From JACJXF01 sp964349045 (GTDB lineage Bacteria > Bacteroidota > Bacteroidia > Bacteroidales > GCA-2748055), in the NCBI GenBank assembly GCA_964349045.1, contig CAYGFI010000190.1:1-8519 (forward strand): DNA of 8,519 nucleotides, written 5' to 3'. The number at the start of each line of letters is the position of its first letter. Position 1 is the stretch's first letter. This document shows, piece after piece, positions 1-6,624 of the stretch. Both the position numbers and the translations under genes were made by a program. The notes under the pieces are model-generated. The model was not told where the DNA came from and did no database searches. It saw only the letters and a program-made list of their open reading frames with translations.

Positions 1-671
1 GCTGAGGAACCAACACTCCAGTATACGTTTGAACCGGTACAAGTCTGATCGTTATAGTTCAGAGCTATTACCTGTGAACCAGCCATGGTAACCAGCGTGC
101 TTCCCAGCTGGAAAATAAAAACCGCATCATTGTCACCCTGGAAATCAAGATAAACCTTACCGTTCACCTGCAAATTTGCAGACGGTGCAAAACTATAAAC
201 GCCCGGTGTGAATGTGAGTCCATCCAACTGTGTAACTCCTGAATAGATCAGATCAGGTACCTGGCTGACAAGATAATTGTAAGCAATTGCGGCATCAACT
301 TGTGCCTGGGCTGCAACCGGACCTCCGGCATATATCGTCCCGGTAACAATTCCAAGTCCCGGAGTTACAGTTCCCGGACCAGAGATATTATTTAAAGGTA
401 TGGGTTCGAACCCTGTAATTGCCGTACCCGGACTAACACCTATATCTCCGTCGAGGAGTGATGCACCATCGTTGGTGATCGTGGTACCTGCCAAAACTAC
501 AAAAGTAGAGGCTGAACCAAGTGGAACTGCACTTTCACCTGATAATACAGTTGCAGATTTACGTGTATTTGAATTAGATTCTTCCGGGACAAAATTTTCC
601 TTTTGACACCCGGCCATAAAGACAGCCGAAACTAACGCAACGGCTGTTAACAGATTTCTCGTTTTCATCAT
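1..671 (-). CDS. DUF3494 ice-binding-like lipoprotein (partial, 3' end outside window)
   Basis: Reading the minus strand from ATG at 671-669 (a second in-frame ATG lies at 668-666) gives 223 codons without a stop, running off the window start. The N-terminus (MMKTRNLLTAVALVSAVF) is a signal peptide ending in a lipobox MAGC, so the protein is probably lipidated on Cys22 and exported. After a short Ser/Asn-rich linker comes a DUF3494 (ice-binding protein) domain. Recognisable blocks are LGSASTFVVLAGTTITN, GDIGVSPGTAITGF, TIYAGGPVAAQAQVDAAIAYN, GLTFTPGVYSF, VYLDFQGDNDAVFIFQLGST and the NVYWSVGSSA stretch at the cut end. Family members fold as a beta-solenoid; many bind ice, inhibit recrystallisation or act as adhesins, but ice binding by this protein is only inferred. 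The C-terminal solenoid coils and any sorting domain are missing. The gene stands alone here, with a 424-bp gap upstream. Confidence 0.9.
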   Translation of the reverse strand, partial: MMKTRNLLTAVALVSAVFMAGCQKENFVPEESNSNTRKSATVLSGESAVPLGSASTFVVLAGTTITNDGASLLDGDIGVSPGTAITGFEPIPLNNISGPGTVTPGLGIVTGTIYAGGPVAAQAQVDAAIAYNYLVSQVPDLIYSGVTQLDGLTFTPGVYSFAPSANLQVNGKVYLDFQGDNDAVFIFQLGSTLVTMAGSQVIALNYNDQTCTGSNVYWSVGSS

Positions 672-904
672 TTTTTCTTTTTTTGCTGTAAATGGGTTTT
701 CACAGCGATACAAAGATCAGGAACATTAAAGCAATTATGTTACATAACTATGAATAAGACTTACATGATTCACACATCACCGGATGAGACAGGTAAGTAG
801 TTACAGAGATTCTGATGAAATATCGCAATAAAATATTGTTCATTAAAATATATTTTGATAATTATCTTTACGAAACAGGCTGTAAATTTAAATCAATTTA
901 CTCA

Positions 905-919
905 GATTTCAAATGTTCT
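905..919. repeat. 15-bp direct repeat, copy 1 (partner at 4722-4736)
   Basis: GATTTCAAATGTTCT occurs here and again, identical and in the same orientation, at 4722-4736. Both copies lie in non-coding DNA upstream of minus-strand genes: about 235 bp before the ice-binding gene and about 125 bp before the CheB-CheR gene. Chance occurrence in AT-rich DNA is possible. A shared regulatory site is only a suggestion. Confidence 0.4.
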
Positions 920-1023
920 GATGCCTCTAACCCTGAGTTCATTATAAGAACATCCGTTTCCCGGTTTTTCAGATTTTAATAGTTTCAGGCAATTAATCTG
1001 CTCAGCATACGAAATTATTCTCC

Positions 1024-1040
1024 ATTTGTTTCAAACAAAT
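1024..1040 (-). terminator. AT-rich hairpin downstream of the PAS-protein gene (weak terminator candidate)
   Basis: ATTTGTTT-C-AAACAAAT is a perfect 8-bp inverted repeat about 55 bp past the stop of the minus-strand PAS gene. It is AT-rich and not followed on the minus strand by a clear T-run, so it may be only a weak terminator or a protein-binding dyad. Confidence 0.25.
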
Positions 1041-1095
1041 TAATCTTAATTCCGATTGATTGAGAACAATTTATTGACTCACTTGAAATTTCTCT

Positions 1096-1647
1096 CTATT
1101 TTTTGAAAACGGAAATATCGACTACCGATAAAAGACATTTTCGATCATCAGCAATGACAATTCCTTCTATATAAGCAGAAACCAGGGCATTATTATTTTG
1201 GCTCAGAATGATTTCGCATGATTCTTTAGCCTTACTGGTAAAAACTTTTGTGAGAAAATGATCAAATACAAGCCTGGAACCTTCTGATATAAAAAATTTA
1301 AAGTTAGTGTTTTCCAGGGTAAAGCGTTTTTCACCCAGCATTTCGGCGCCTGTGAAATTCAGGTCGGAGATACTTCCATCGGATTTCAGTGTAAAATACC
1401 CTGTTGGAGCGAAATCGTACAACATGGTGTATTTTCTAAGAGCCGTTTCCGCAGTTTCATTTGCCACGCGCAGCTCTTCATTCTGCATTTCCAATTCTAT
1501 CTGGTGCACCTGCAACTCGTGTAAGAGTTTTTTTACGTCGGTTTCACCTGCGGGCCCTGCAGTTTTATTTCTCATTTGTTGCAGTTGCTTTTCGGCTTTA
1601 ATTCGCAGCAATTGTGCATCAGTTAATTTTGGTTCTTTACTACTCAT
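1096..1647 (-). CDS. Coiled-coil PAS-domain protein, no output domain
   Basis: This is a 183-residue cytoplasmic protein without signal peptide or membrane segment. Residues about 8-72 form a charged coiled coil containing LLHELQVHQIELEMQNEELR, the linker typically found just before a PAS domain in sensor kinases. Residues about 73-180 are a single PAS domain with the familiar opening YDFAPTGYFTLKSDGSI and closing SVVDISVFKK. The usual continuation into HisKA/HATPase or GGDEF domains is absent; the frame ends in a normal stop right after the PAS domain. Its ATG overlaps the stop of the CheB-CheR gene by 8 bp (ATGAGTAG), so the two are very likely co-transcribed and translationally coupled. 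Likely role: a small signal-sensing or adaptor partner for the hybrid protein. The ligand is unknown. It could alternatively be a kinase remnant, but no kinase sequence follows in the AT-rich DNA downstream. Confidence 0.85.
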   Translation of the reverse strand: MSSKEPKLTDAQLLRIKAEKQLQQMRNKTAGPAGETDVKKLLHELQVHQIELEMQNEELRVANETAETALRKYTMLYDFAPTGYFTLKSDGSISDLNFTGAEMLGEKRFTLENTNFKFFISEGSRLVFDHFLTKVFTSKAKESCEIILSQNNNALVSAYIEGIVIADDRKCLLSVVDISVFKK

Positions 1648-4597
1648 AGTTTATTGTTGTTTTATTAATAATAATCATCCCTGCCGGCATTTTCAGGTTA
1701 TTGAACAGAATATTTACATGCCATTCTATTATTGGTTTATTGCCTCCGCCATCGATTACCTGCATTTTTATTTTTCCACCACGGGCTTCTTTTAGCAGCT
1801 TATTCATATTTCTTTCACTCTTTTTTCTCATTGGATCAGGAATAAGAAGCTCAAAAAAGTTTTGGTTTAAAGAATCTTTTTGTTCTTTACCGAAAAATTT
1901 TTCTGCAGTGGAATTAAATTCAAGTATTTTCCAATCGGTCGTTAACCTGATAATTGAATCTGATGCGGAATTTATAATCAACCGATGCATCTGGGCTGTC
2001 TCCTGTAATTCGCTCTCCAGGTGTTTGATATCAGAGTTGTCAATAAAAGTAATGACCAGGCCGTCAATTCTGTCGTCGGAAGTGCGGTAGGGCATAATAC
2101 GAATGGTAAACCACCGCTTGTCTTTTGCGGGTATTTGTTTCTGAATAAATACAAGTGTTCGTAATACTTCCTGGGAATCGGTTGATATTTCCGGGTATAA
2201 AAGGTCGGAAACCAGATCGGTAAAAGGCCGGCCGATGTCGCTTTTTATTAGCTTAAAAATTTTGGTTGCCTGGTTGGTAAAGCGGCGGATATTCAATTCC
2301 TTATCGAGAAACAGGGTGGCAATATCGGTGCTGTTAAGCAGGTTTTTCATATCATTGTCAACCCGCAAAAAATCATCCACCTTTGATTGTAATTCGGCGT
2401 TCAAGGTTTGAAGTTCTTCATTCAGACTCTGCATTTCTTCTTTAGAAGTAGTAAGTTCTTCATTTGTTGATTGCAGTTCCTCGTTGGTAGATTGTAACTC
2501 CTCATTGGTAGATTTTTGTTCTTCCTGTGAAGTCTGCATCTCTTCCAGAGTGTTCTGCAAGTACAAACGCGTATTCTGTAACTCCTCCTCCAACTCAGAT
2601 TGCCTGATGCTGTGCAGGGTCTTCTCACCTTTTTTTGTTCGTGACTTTCCTACAGGAATTTCAACAGAGTCACTAAAAACTATCATTACCATACCATTTA
2701 AAAGTTCCGGTTTATCAATCCATTTAATGGTAACATTTATATTTTGCGTTCCTCCATTCGTACCTAACCGGATATTTCGTAAAACCTCAGATTTTTTGTT
2801 CAATAAGGCTTTACGGAAGGCAACAGGAAATTCATCGCGCAATCCTTCGCGTAACATGGCAAAAATATTCAGGTTTGCTTTACCAACGGCCGGTTCCAGG
2901 TATTTTCCGGTTCGTCCGCTTGTATAAATGATGTCTCCCTTCTCATTTACCAGGACACCGGGAGGTGAAAAATACTGCAAAAGCAATTGATTGGCAAGCG
3001 TTTGAATATTATCAGTGAATTTAACGGGTATTTCTTTCTCCACATTGACCTGAGTGGATCGGGAATATGAAGAGGGAAAATCGAATAATTCCGGTACCCG
3101 GGAAGTATTGGAACGCTTGTAAATTTTCAGTTTGGTATCCAGAGGTGTAAAAAAATGACTCTGCACACCCAGTGTTTCGGCGCTGCCCAGCAAAAGAAAT
3201 CCTTCGGCATTAAGGCTGTAATAAAACAAACCTATTATTTTTTTTTGTAATTCGTTATCCATGTAAATCAGCATGTTACGGCATGTCAGGATATCGATTT
3301 TTGTAAATGGCGGATGCATGATGATGTTGTGTTTTGCAAACACAACCATTTCCCTTATTTCAGTATTAACCCGGTAGCCCTCATCTGTTTTAACAAAAAA
3401 CCGACTGAGCCTTTTTTGTGATATATTGGCGGCAATATTTGGAGGGAAAACGCCTTTTCGAGCCGATTCAATTGCCTCATTATCGAGATCGGTAGCAAAT
3501 ATCTGCAATGAAATGCCTCCGTACGGTTTAATTACCTCAAGAGCTTCTTTAAATACCATAGCCAGCGAGTATGCTTCTTCCCCGGTAGAACAACCCGGAA
3601 CCCATGCGCGTAAGGTTGTACCCTCATGAAGGTTAGTGATCATATCCGGTATAATCTTATTTTTCAATTTATCCCAAACCAGGACATCGCGAAAAAAATT
3701 TGTTACACCAATAAGCAGTTCTTTGAAGAGAATATCCACCTCCTTTGGATTTTCCCGTAAAAACTGAACATATGAAGTAATCCTTTCAATTTTATGAACA
3801 CTCATCCTCCTTTCTATGCGGCGATACACTGTGTTTTTCTTATACAATGAAAAGTCGTTACCGGTATAGGTACGTAGTAATATGATGATTTTATCGAGGG
3901 AGCTTTTGTCTTTACTTACTATCTCCTGACCAGATTTACCATCGGGAATGTTTTTGAAAAAATCTTTGAGTTTTGCCGGTAATTCGTCAGCCGGAGCTAT
4001 AATATCAACCTGGACTGAATCAATAGCATTACGTGGCATGCTATCAAATTTTGCGGTAGCAGGGTCCTGCACCATTACGATTCCGTTATTTTCTTTTATG
4101 GAGCGTATCCCTATACTGCCATCGGAGCCCATACCGGAAAGGATAACTCCTATTGCATGCTCCATCTGGTCATCGGCAAGTGAACTTAAGAAAAAATCAA
4201 TCGGGAGCCGCAGTCCTCTTATTTCCAAAGGAGCAAACAGATGAAGAACCCCCTTTAAAATGGACATGCTTTTATTCGGTGGAATTACAAATACGCAGTT
4301 TGGTTTTACAAGCATCTGGTTTTTTACCTGGAAAACCGTCATTTTGGTAATTCGTTGCAACAACTCCGGTAACATCCCCTTTTGAGTAGGATCAAGATGT
4401 TGGATAACAACAAACCCCATTCCACAATCGGGAGCCACATTTCCCAGAAATTGTTCCAATGCCTCCAACCCGCCGGCTGATGCGCCGACACAGACGATCG
4501 GAAATTTATGATTTCCAATACCAGTAACTTTTTCTTTCGCGGTAACTTTTGGTTTCGCAGTAACTTTTGGCTTTACGGAAACTTTTGTTTTTTTCAT
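1640..4597 (-). CDS. CheB-CheR-PAS hybrid (protein-glutamate methylesterase / methyltransferase)
   Basis: This 985-residue protein is made of two chemotaxis enzymes and PAS sensors. Residues 1-25 are a Lys-rich repeat tail. Residues about 31-215 are a CheB methylesterase with its catalytic triad intact: Ser40 in GASAGG, His67 in VIQHLDP and Asp159 in SGMGSDG. No receiver domain precedes it. Residues about 232-495 are CheR: the N-terminal helical part (NTVYRRIERRM, TNFFRD) and the SAM-dependent methyltransferase (PGCSTGEEAYSLA at 334-346, ATDLD, DILTCRNMLIYMD). Residues about 535-645 look like a PAS-like domain. Residues about 663-745 are a long coiled coil with STNEELQ heptads, followed by PAS domains at about 748-860 and 866-980. 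Many relatives carry or are followed by a histidine kinase; here the protein ends after the last PAS and runs into the short PAS gene. No chemoreceptor, CheA or CheW gene is in the window, so a role outside flagellar chemotaxis is likely. The substrate is unknown. Confidence 0.95.
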   Translation of the reverse strand: MKKTKVSVKPKVTAKPKVTAKEKVTGIGNHKFPIVCVGASAGGLEALEQFLGNVAPDCGMGFVVIQHLDPTQKGMLPELLQRITKMTVFQVKNQMLVKPNCVFVIPPNKSMSILKGVLHLFAPLEIRGLRLPIDFFLSSLADDQMEHAIGVILSGMGSDGSIGIRSIKENNGIVMVQDPATAKFDSMPRNAIDSVQVDIIAPADELPAKLKDFFKNIPDGKSGQEIVSKDKSSLDKIIILLRTYTGNDFSLYKKNTVYRRIERRMSVHKIERITSYVQFLRENPKEVDILFKELLIGVTNFFRDVLVWDKLKNKIIPDMITNLHEGTTLRAWVPGCSTGEEAYSLAMVFKEALEVIKPYGGISLQIFATDLDNEAIESARKGVFPPNIAANISQKRLSRFFVKTDEGYRVNTEIREMVVFAKHNIIMHPPFTKIDILTCRNMLIYMDNELQKKIIGLFYYSLNAEGFLLLGSAETLGVQSHFFTPLDTKLKIYKRSNTSRVPELFDFPSSYSRSTQVNVEKEIPVKFTDNIQTLANQLLLQYFSPPGVLVNEKGDIIYTSGRTGKYLEPAVGKANLNIFAMLREGLRDEFPVAFRKALLNKKSEVLRNIRLGTNGGTQNINVTIKWIDKPELLNGMVMIVFSDSVEIPVGKSRTKKGEKTLHSIRQSELEEELQNTRLYLQNTLEEMQTSQEEQKSTNEELQSTNEELQSTNEELTTSKEEMQSLNEELQTLNAELQSKVDDFLRVDNDMKNLLNSTDIATLFLDKELNIRRFTNQATKIFKLIKSDIGRPFTDLVSDLLYPEISTDSQEVLRTLVFIQKQIPAKDKRWFTIRIMPYRTSDDRIDGLVITFIDNSDIKHLESELQETAQMHRLIINSASDSIIRLTTDWKILEFNSTAEKFFGKEQKDSLNQNFFELLIPDPMRKKSERNMNKLLKEARGGKIKMQVIDGGGNKPIIEWHVNILFNNLKMPAGMIIINKTTINYE
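2450..2512 (-). repeat. Three 21-bp in-frame repeats encoding STNEELQ heptads
   Basis: Three consecutive 21-bp units encode residues 696-716 (STNEELQ, STNEELQ, STNEELT) of the CheB-CheR-PAS coiled coil. The two best units match at 17 of 21 bases. The period equals one coiled-coil heptad, so unit gain or loss would keep the helix register. Such heptads are common in this family, so this is probably a stable family feature. Confidence 0.75.
4532..4585 (-). repeat. Three 18-bp in-frame repeats encoding a Lys-rich N-terminal tail
   Basis: Three 18-bp units encode KVSVKP, KVTAKP and KVTAKE (residues 5-22 of the CheB-CheR protein), followed by a partial KVTG. The tail lies before the CheB domain where relatives usually begin, is strongly basic and is likely disordered. 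The near-identical DNA units point to recent slippage or duplication. Confidence 0.75.
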
Positions 4598-4743
4598 GTG
4601 AGTTTAAAAGTTCTCTCATTTAAAAAAAACTGAAAAATACATAATATCCGATTATTATTTGCAATTTTTATAATAAAAGAACTTGTTTTGAACAATCTGA
4701 AATGCATATTACAAAATTCGTGATTTCAAATGTTCTCTGTCTT
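4598..4743. other. Intergenic region upstream of the CheB-CheR gene
   Basis: This 146-bp AT-rich gap separates the stop of the HhH gene from the start of the CheB-CheR gene, both on the minus strand, and probably contains the promoter of the latter. On the minus strand, TTG and TAAAAATTG, 22 bp apart, loosely resemble the Bacteroidota -33/-7 pair (TTTG/TAnnTTTG), but the match is weak. The 15-bp repeat copy at 4722-4736 lies here. I see no strong terminator for the upstream gene. Confidence 0.5.
4722..4736. repeat. 15-bp direct repeat, copy 2 (partner at 905-919)
   Basis: This is an identical copy of GATTTCAAATGTTCT, starting 7 bp beyond the stop of the HhH gene on the minus strand. See the entry at 905-919. 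Confidence 0.4.
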
Positions 4744-5958
4744 TTATTGTTTTTTGGCCAGTCCGTGAGCCTGACTGACCCATTCATCCCTGCCAATCCT
4801 GTCAGGGGAAATTTCTAAAATCTCTGATATAGTTTTCACATCCGCGGGTGTAAACCTGCTGATTTGTTCATAAGTAAATATGCCCAGCATATTCAACCTT
4901 TCTTCCATCCATAAACTAATTCCCTTAATCAGTGTGAGATTATTCGCTTCATGTTTATGAGCAATACCGAGCCTGTCGAAATATACTTTTTGCTTTTTTT
5001 CCCTGATCCGGTTGAGAAGTTCTGCCTTTTTACCCTCGATACGAACCAGTTCTTTAGCCTGAGTAACCCATTCGTCTCTTTCTATTCTTCCCGGAAAATA
5101 TTCAATCGCTTCGGTAACCATCTCAATATCTTCTTCAGTAAATTTACTTAATTGCAGAAAAGTATAAATATCGAGAACGTTGAGTTTTTCCTGGATCCAT
5201 CCTCCGATACCGCTGATTTCGGTCAGGTCATCAGCTTCAAGTTTTTGAGCGATTCCGATTCTGTCGTAGTAAATACGGGTTTTTCTTGCCCTGATCCGCT
5301 CCAGAAACTCCATTCTTTTTTCTTCACTGTGAACCAGTTCTTTTGCCTGAGCAACCCATTCGTCTCTTTCGATCCTTCCTGAAAAATATTCGATCGCTAT
5401 ATTAATTGTACTGATATCCTTTTTGGTGAATTTACTGATTTGCAGAAAAGTAAAAATATCCAATGCATGAAGTCTTTCTTCAATAAAAGGACCGATGCCG
5501 CTGATCATTTTCAAGTCATTTTTTTCAGTAATATTAGCCGTACCGAAGCTTTTATAATCCAGTAAATGTTTGCGTTGTGCAATTAGAACCAGGGCTTCAT
5601 CCTTTTCATAAAGAAGTTGTTCAGATCTTTTATTTTTTAATGTCATTTCGTCTGTTTCGTTCACAGACTCTGCATGCAGTGCTTTAAGTGCTAAAATTTC
5701 TTTATTAAGACGATTGATTTCTTCCACTTTATCATGAATGGTTGAATCCTGGTTTCTTTTATCGGCTTTAAGTTGGGCGTTATCTTTTTTCAGTTCATCA
5801 TTTTCAGATTCTAAAACCATTATTTTCCTGTTAAAAATTGATTTGCTGTAAACCCATGCGGTTACATACCCAATAATGGCTGAACCAAGCAATAAGGCAA
5901 TTATTTCAAGGCTTGCACCTGTTTTTGTTTGGGCAAATAGAATTAGTAATGTGTTCAT
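4744..5958 (-). CDS. Membrane-anchored coiled-coil protein with three helix-hairpin-helix repeats
   Basis: This 404-residue protein has one N-terminal membrane helix (about 18-37, SLEIIALLLGSAIIGYVTAW). It is followed by basic residues (YSKSIFNRK), which by the positive-inside rule place the rest in the cytoplasm. Residues about 44-130 are a coiled coil. Residues 117-404 are three copies of a 96-residue unit. Each holds a linker (such as YYDRIGIAQKLEADDL) and a helix-hairpin-helix core (DLKMISGIGPFIEERL, DLTEISGIGGWIQEKL, NLTLIKGISLWMEERL), then a conserved RDEWVxQA block. The core resembles the H3TH domain in proteins labelled 'predicted flap endonuclease-1-like 5' DNA nuclease', typically GIGPKI...L with a later Trp; no nuclease active site is visible. 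Such domains may bind nucleic acid or mediate protein contacts. The gene starts 4 bp after the stop of the OmpA-domain gene, so the two are probably one operon. The substrate is unknown. Confidence 0.85.
   Translation of the reverse strand: MNTLLILFAQTKTGASLEIIALLLGSAIIGYVTAWVYSKSIFNRKIMVLESENDELKKDNAQLKADKRNQDSTIHDKVEEINRLNKEILALKALHAESVNETDEMTLKNKRSEQLLYEKDEALVLIAQRKHLLDYKSFGTANITEKNDLKMISGIGPFIEERLHALDIFTFLQISKFTKKDISTINIAIEYFSGRIERDEWVAQAKELVHSEEKRMEFLERIRARKTRIYYDRIGIAQKLEADDLTEISGIGGWIQEKLNVLDIYTFLQLSKFTEEDIEMVTEAIEYFPGRIERDEWVTQAKELVRIEGKKAELLNRIREKKQKVYFDRLGIAHKHEANNLTLIKGISLWMEERLNMLGIFTYEQISRFTPADVKTISEILEISPDRIGRDEWVSQAHGLAKKQ
4747..5610 (-). repeat. Tandem triplication of a 288-bp in-frame unit in the HhH gene
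   Basis: The last 864 coding bases are three units of exactly 288 bp (residues 117-212, 213-308 and 309-404). Landmarks recur at a 96-residue spacing: Asp148/Asp244/Asn340 at the core start, the hairpin Gly154/250/346, and Trp201/297/393. My hand alignment of the 62-residue cores gives 43 identities between copies 1 and 2 and 30 between copies 2 and 3. At DNA level a 54-bp stretch at 5057-5110 matches 5345-5398 at 48 positions. Copies 1 and 2 therefore separated most recently or are under shared constraint. Confidence 0.9.
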
Positions 5959-5962
5959 GACA

Positions 5963-6490
5963 TTAATTATTAATTGTTATTTCTGTTCTCCTGTTTTTAG
6001 TTCTTCCGTCAATTGTATTGTTATTATCAGCCGGCTCCTTTTCTCCCTTAGATTCTATTATAATCCTGTTTGTTTGTATCCCTTTACTTTCAAAATAATT
6101 TCGCAAACTCTGAGCGCGCCTGTAGCCCAGCGCCTGGTTATAAACAATGGATCCGGTTGCATCGGTGTGTCCCGTTATGCTGAGCCTGGCATCTTCATTC
6201 TGCTTCAGATAATTAACTGCCTCAGTATAATATTTATCCGCCTCATATACATGGGTCAATACGGACTTATCGAAATCAAAATAGACTACCAGGGTTACGG
6301 GTTTAACGGCCCGGGCTTTTATTATAGGTGTTTGAATAGTGTCGGCAGTTTTTGTCATTATGGGATTTTTATCAAACATTTCAATGATTGCCCGTTCATT
6401 GCAGAATCCTCTGATCTTACATACATAGATATAATAAGAAAAAGTTGACCAGGTTAAAAATGCCAGTAATCCTACTATCAGTATTTTCAT
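5963..6490 (-). CDS. Membrane-anchored OmpA-domain (peptidoglycan-binding) protein
   Basis: This is a 175-residue protein. Residues about 3-23 form an uncleaved signal anchor (ILIVGLLAFLTWSTFSYYIYV), followed by a short motif with two cysteines (VCKIRGFC, Cys24 and Cys30) that might pair in the periplasm. Residues about 66-174 are an OmpA C-terminal domain: VVYFDFDKSVL, SITGHTDATGS, NQALGYRRAQSLRNYFESKGI and DGRTKNRRTEITI. Asp110 and Arg125 are 15 residues apart, as in the pair that binds diaminopimelate in peptidoglycan in known OmpA domains. There is no beta-barrel, so it is expected to tie the inner membrane to the cell wall. It is the first gene of a two-gene unit with the HhH protein. 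Its promoter should lie in the repeat-rich region beyond 6490. Confidence 0.9.
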   Translation of the reverse strand: MKILIVGLLAFLTWSTFSYYIYVCKIRGFCNERAIIEMFDKNPIMTKTADTIQTPIIKARAVKPVTLVVYFDFDKSVLTHVYEADKYYTEAVNYLKQNEDARLSITGHTDATGSIVYNQALGYRRAQSLRNYFESKGIQTNRIIIESKGEKEPADNNNTIDGRTKNRRTEITINN

Positions 6491-6578
6491 TTTTTTGAAT
6501 TTTATGTTTGCGGTAGAGATATGGTTCTCATGTTGACATTCGGATTGAATAAATTTAATTGCTAAGATTAAGGTGAAA

Positions 6579-6595
6579 GTATTATAGGATAATAC
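6579..6595. promoter_or_regulatory. Perfect dyad GTATTAT-AGG-ATAATAC, possible operator
   Basis: This 7-bp perfect inverted repeat with a 3-bp centre lies about 90 bp upstream of the OmpA-anchor gene. Its size suits a dimeric regulator, but no regulator gene is in the window and the site is unproven. Confidence 0.3.
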
Positions 6596-6624
6596 AAAGG
6601 TGAGTATCTTAAATTCTTAAGAGC

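Larger units (their letters stand above)
672..1095. other. Non-coding AT-rich intergenic region
   Basis: This 424-bp stretch lies between the start of the ice-binding gene and the stop of the PAS-protein gene, both on the minus strand. I find no convincing gene; the best short frame (752-802, plus strand, 16 codons) has no supporting features. It should hold the promoter and 5' leader of the ice-binding gene. A weak match to the Bacteroidota -7 element (GATCTTTG on the minus strand, 718-711) lies about 40 bp upstream of the start, but I see no well-spaced -33 TTTG partner, so I do not call a promoter. The stretch also holds a small dyad (CAATA-AAA-TATTG, 826-838), a hairpin at 1024-1040 and one copy of a 15-bp repeat shared with 4722-4736. 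Confidence 0.7.

Noticed and set aside
400..606. Plus-strand open frame of 68 codons
   Set aside because: It lies antisense within the ice-binding gene, whose minus-strand translation matches DUF3494 over its whole length. It is a shadow frame.
711..718. Possible Bacteroidota -7 promoter element (GATCTTTG, minus strand) for the ice-binding gene
   Set aside because: The first base deviates from TAnnTTTG and no -33 TTTG lies at a suitable distance, so it is not listed as a promoter.
752..802. Short plus-strand frame of 16 codons in the 672-1095 gap
   Set aside because: It is too short, lacks a convincing ribosome-binding site and has no recognisable sequence.
1307..1795. Plus-strand open frame of 162 codons
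   Set aside because: It is antisense to the PAS gene and the end of the CheB-CheR gene. Its Cys/Ser/Phe-rich composition is typical of a shadow of a coding strand.
4744..5958. Calling the HhH protein a nuclease
   Set aside because: Similar domains are labelled flap-endonuclease-like, but no acidic metal-binding catalytic residues in a nuclease arrangement are visible. Only putative binding or scaffold roles are supportable.
5876..6448. Plus-strand open frame of 190 codons
   Set aside because: It is antisense to the OmpA-domain gene and the start of the HhH gene, both of which have clear domain matches. The translated product shows no recognisable domain.
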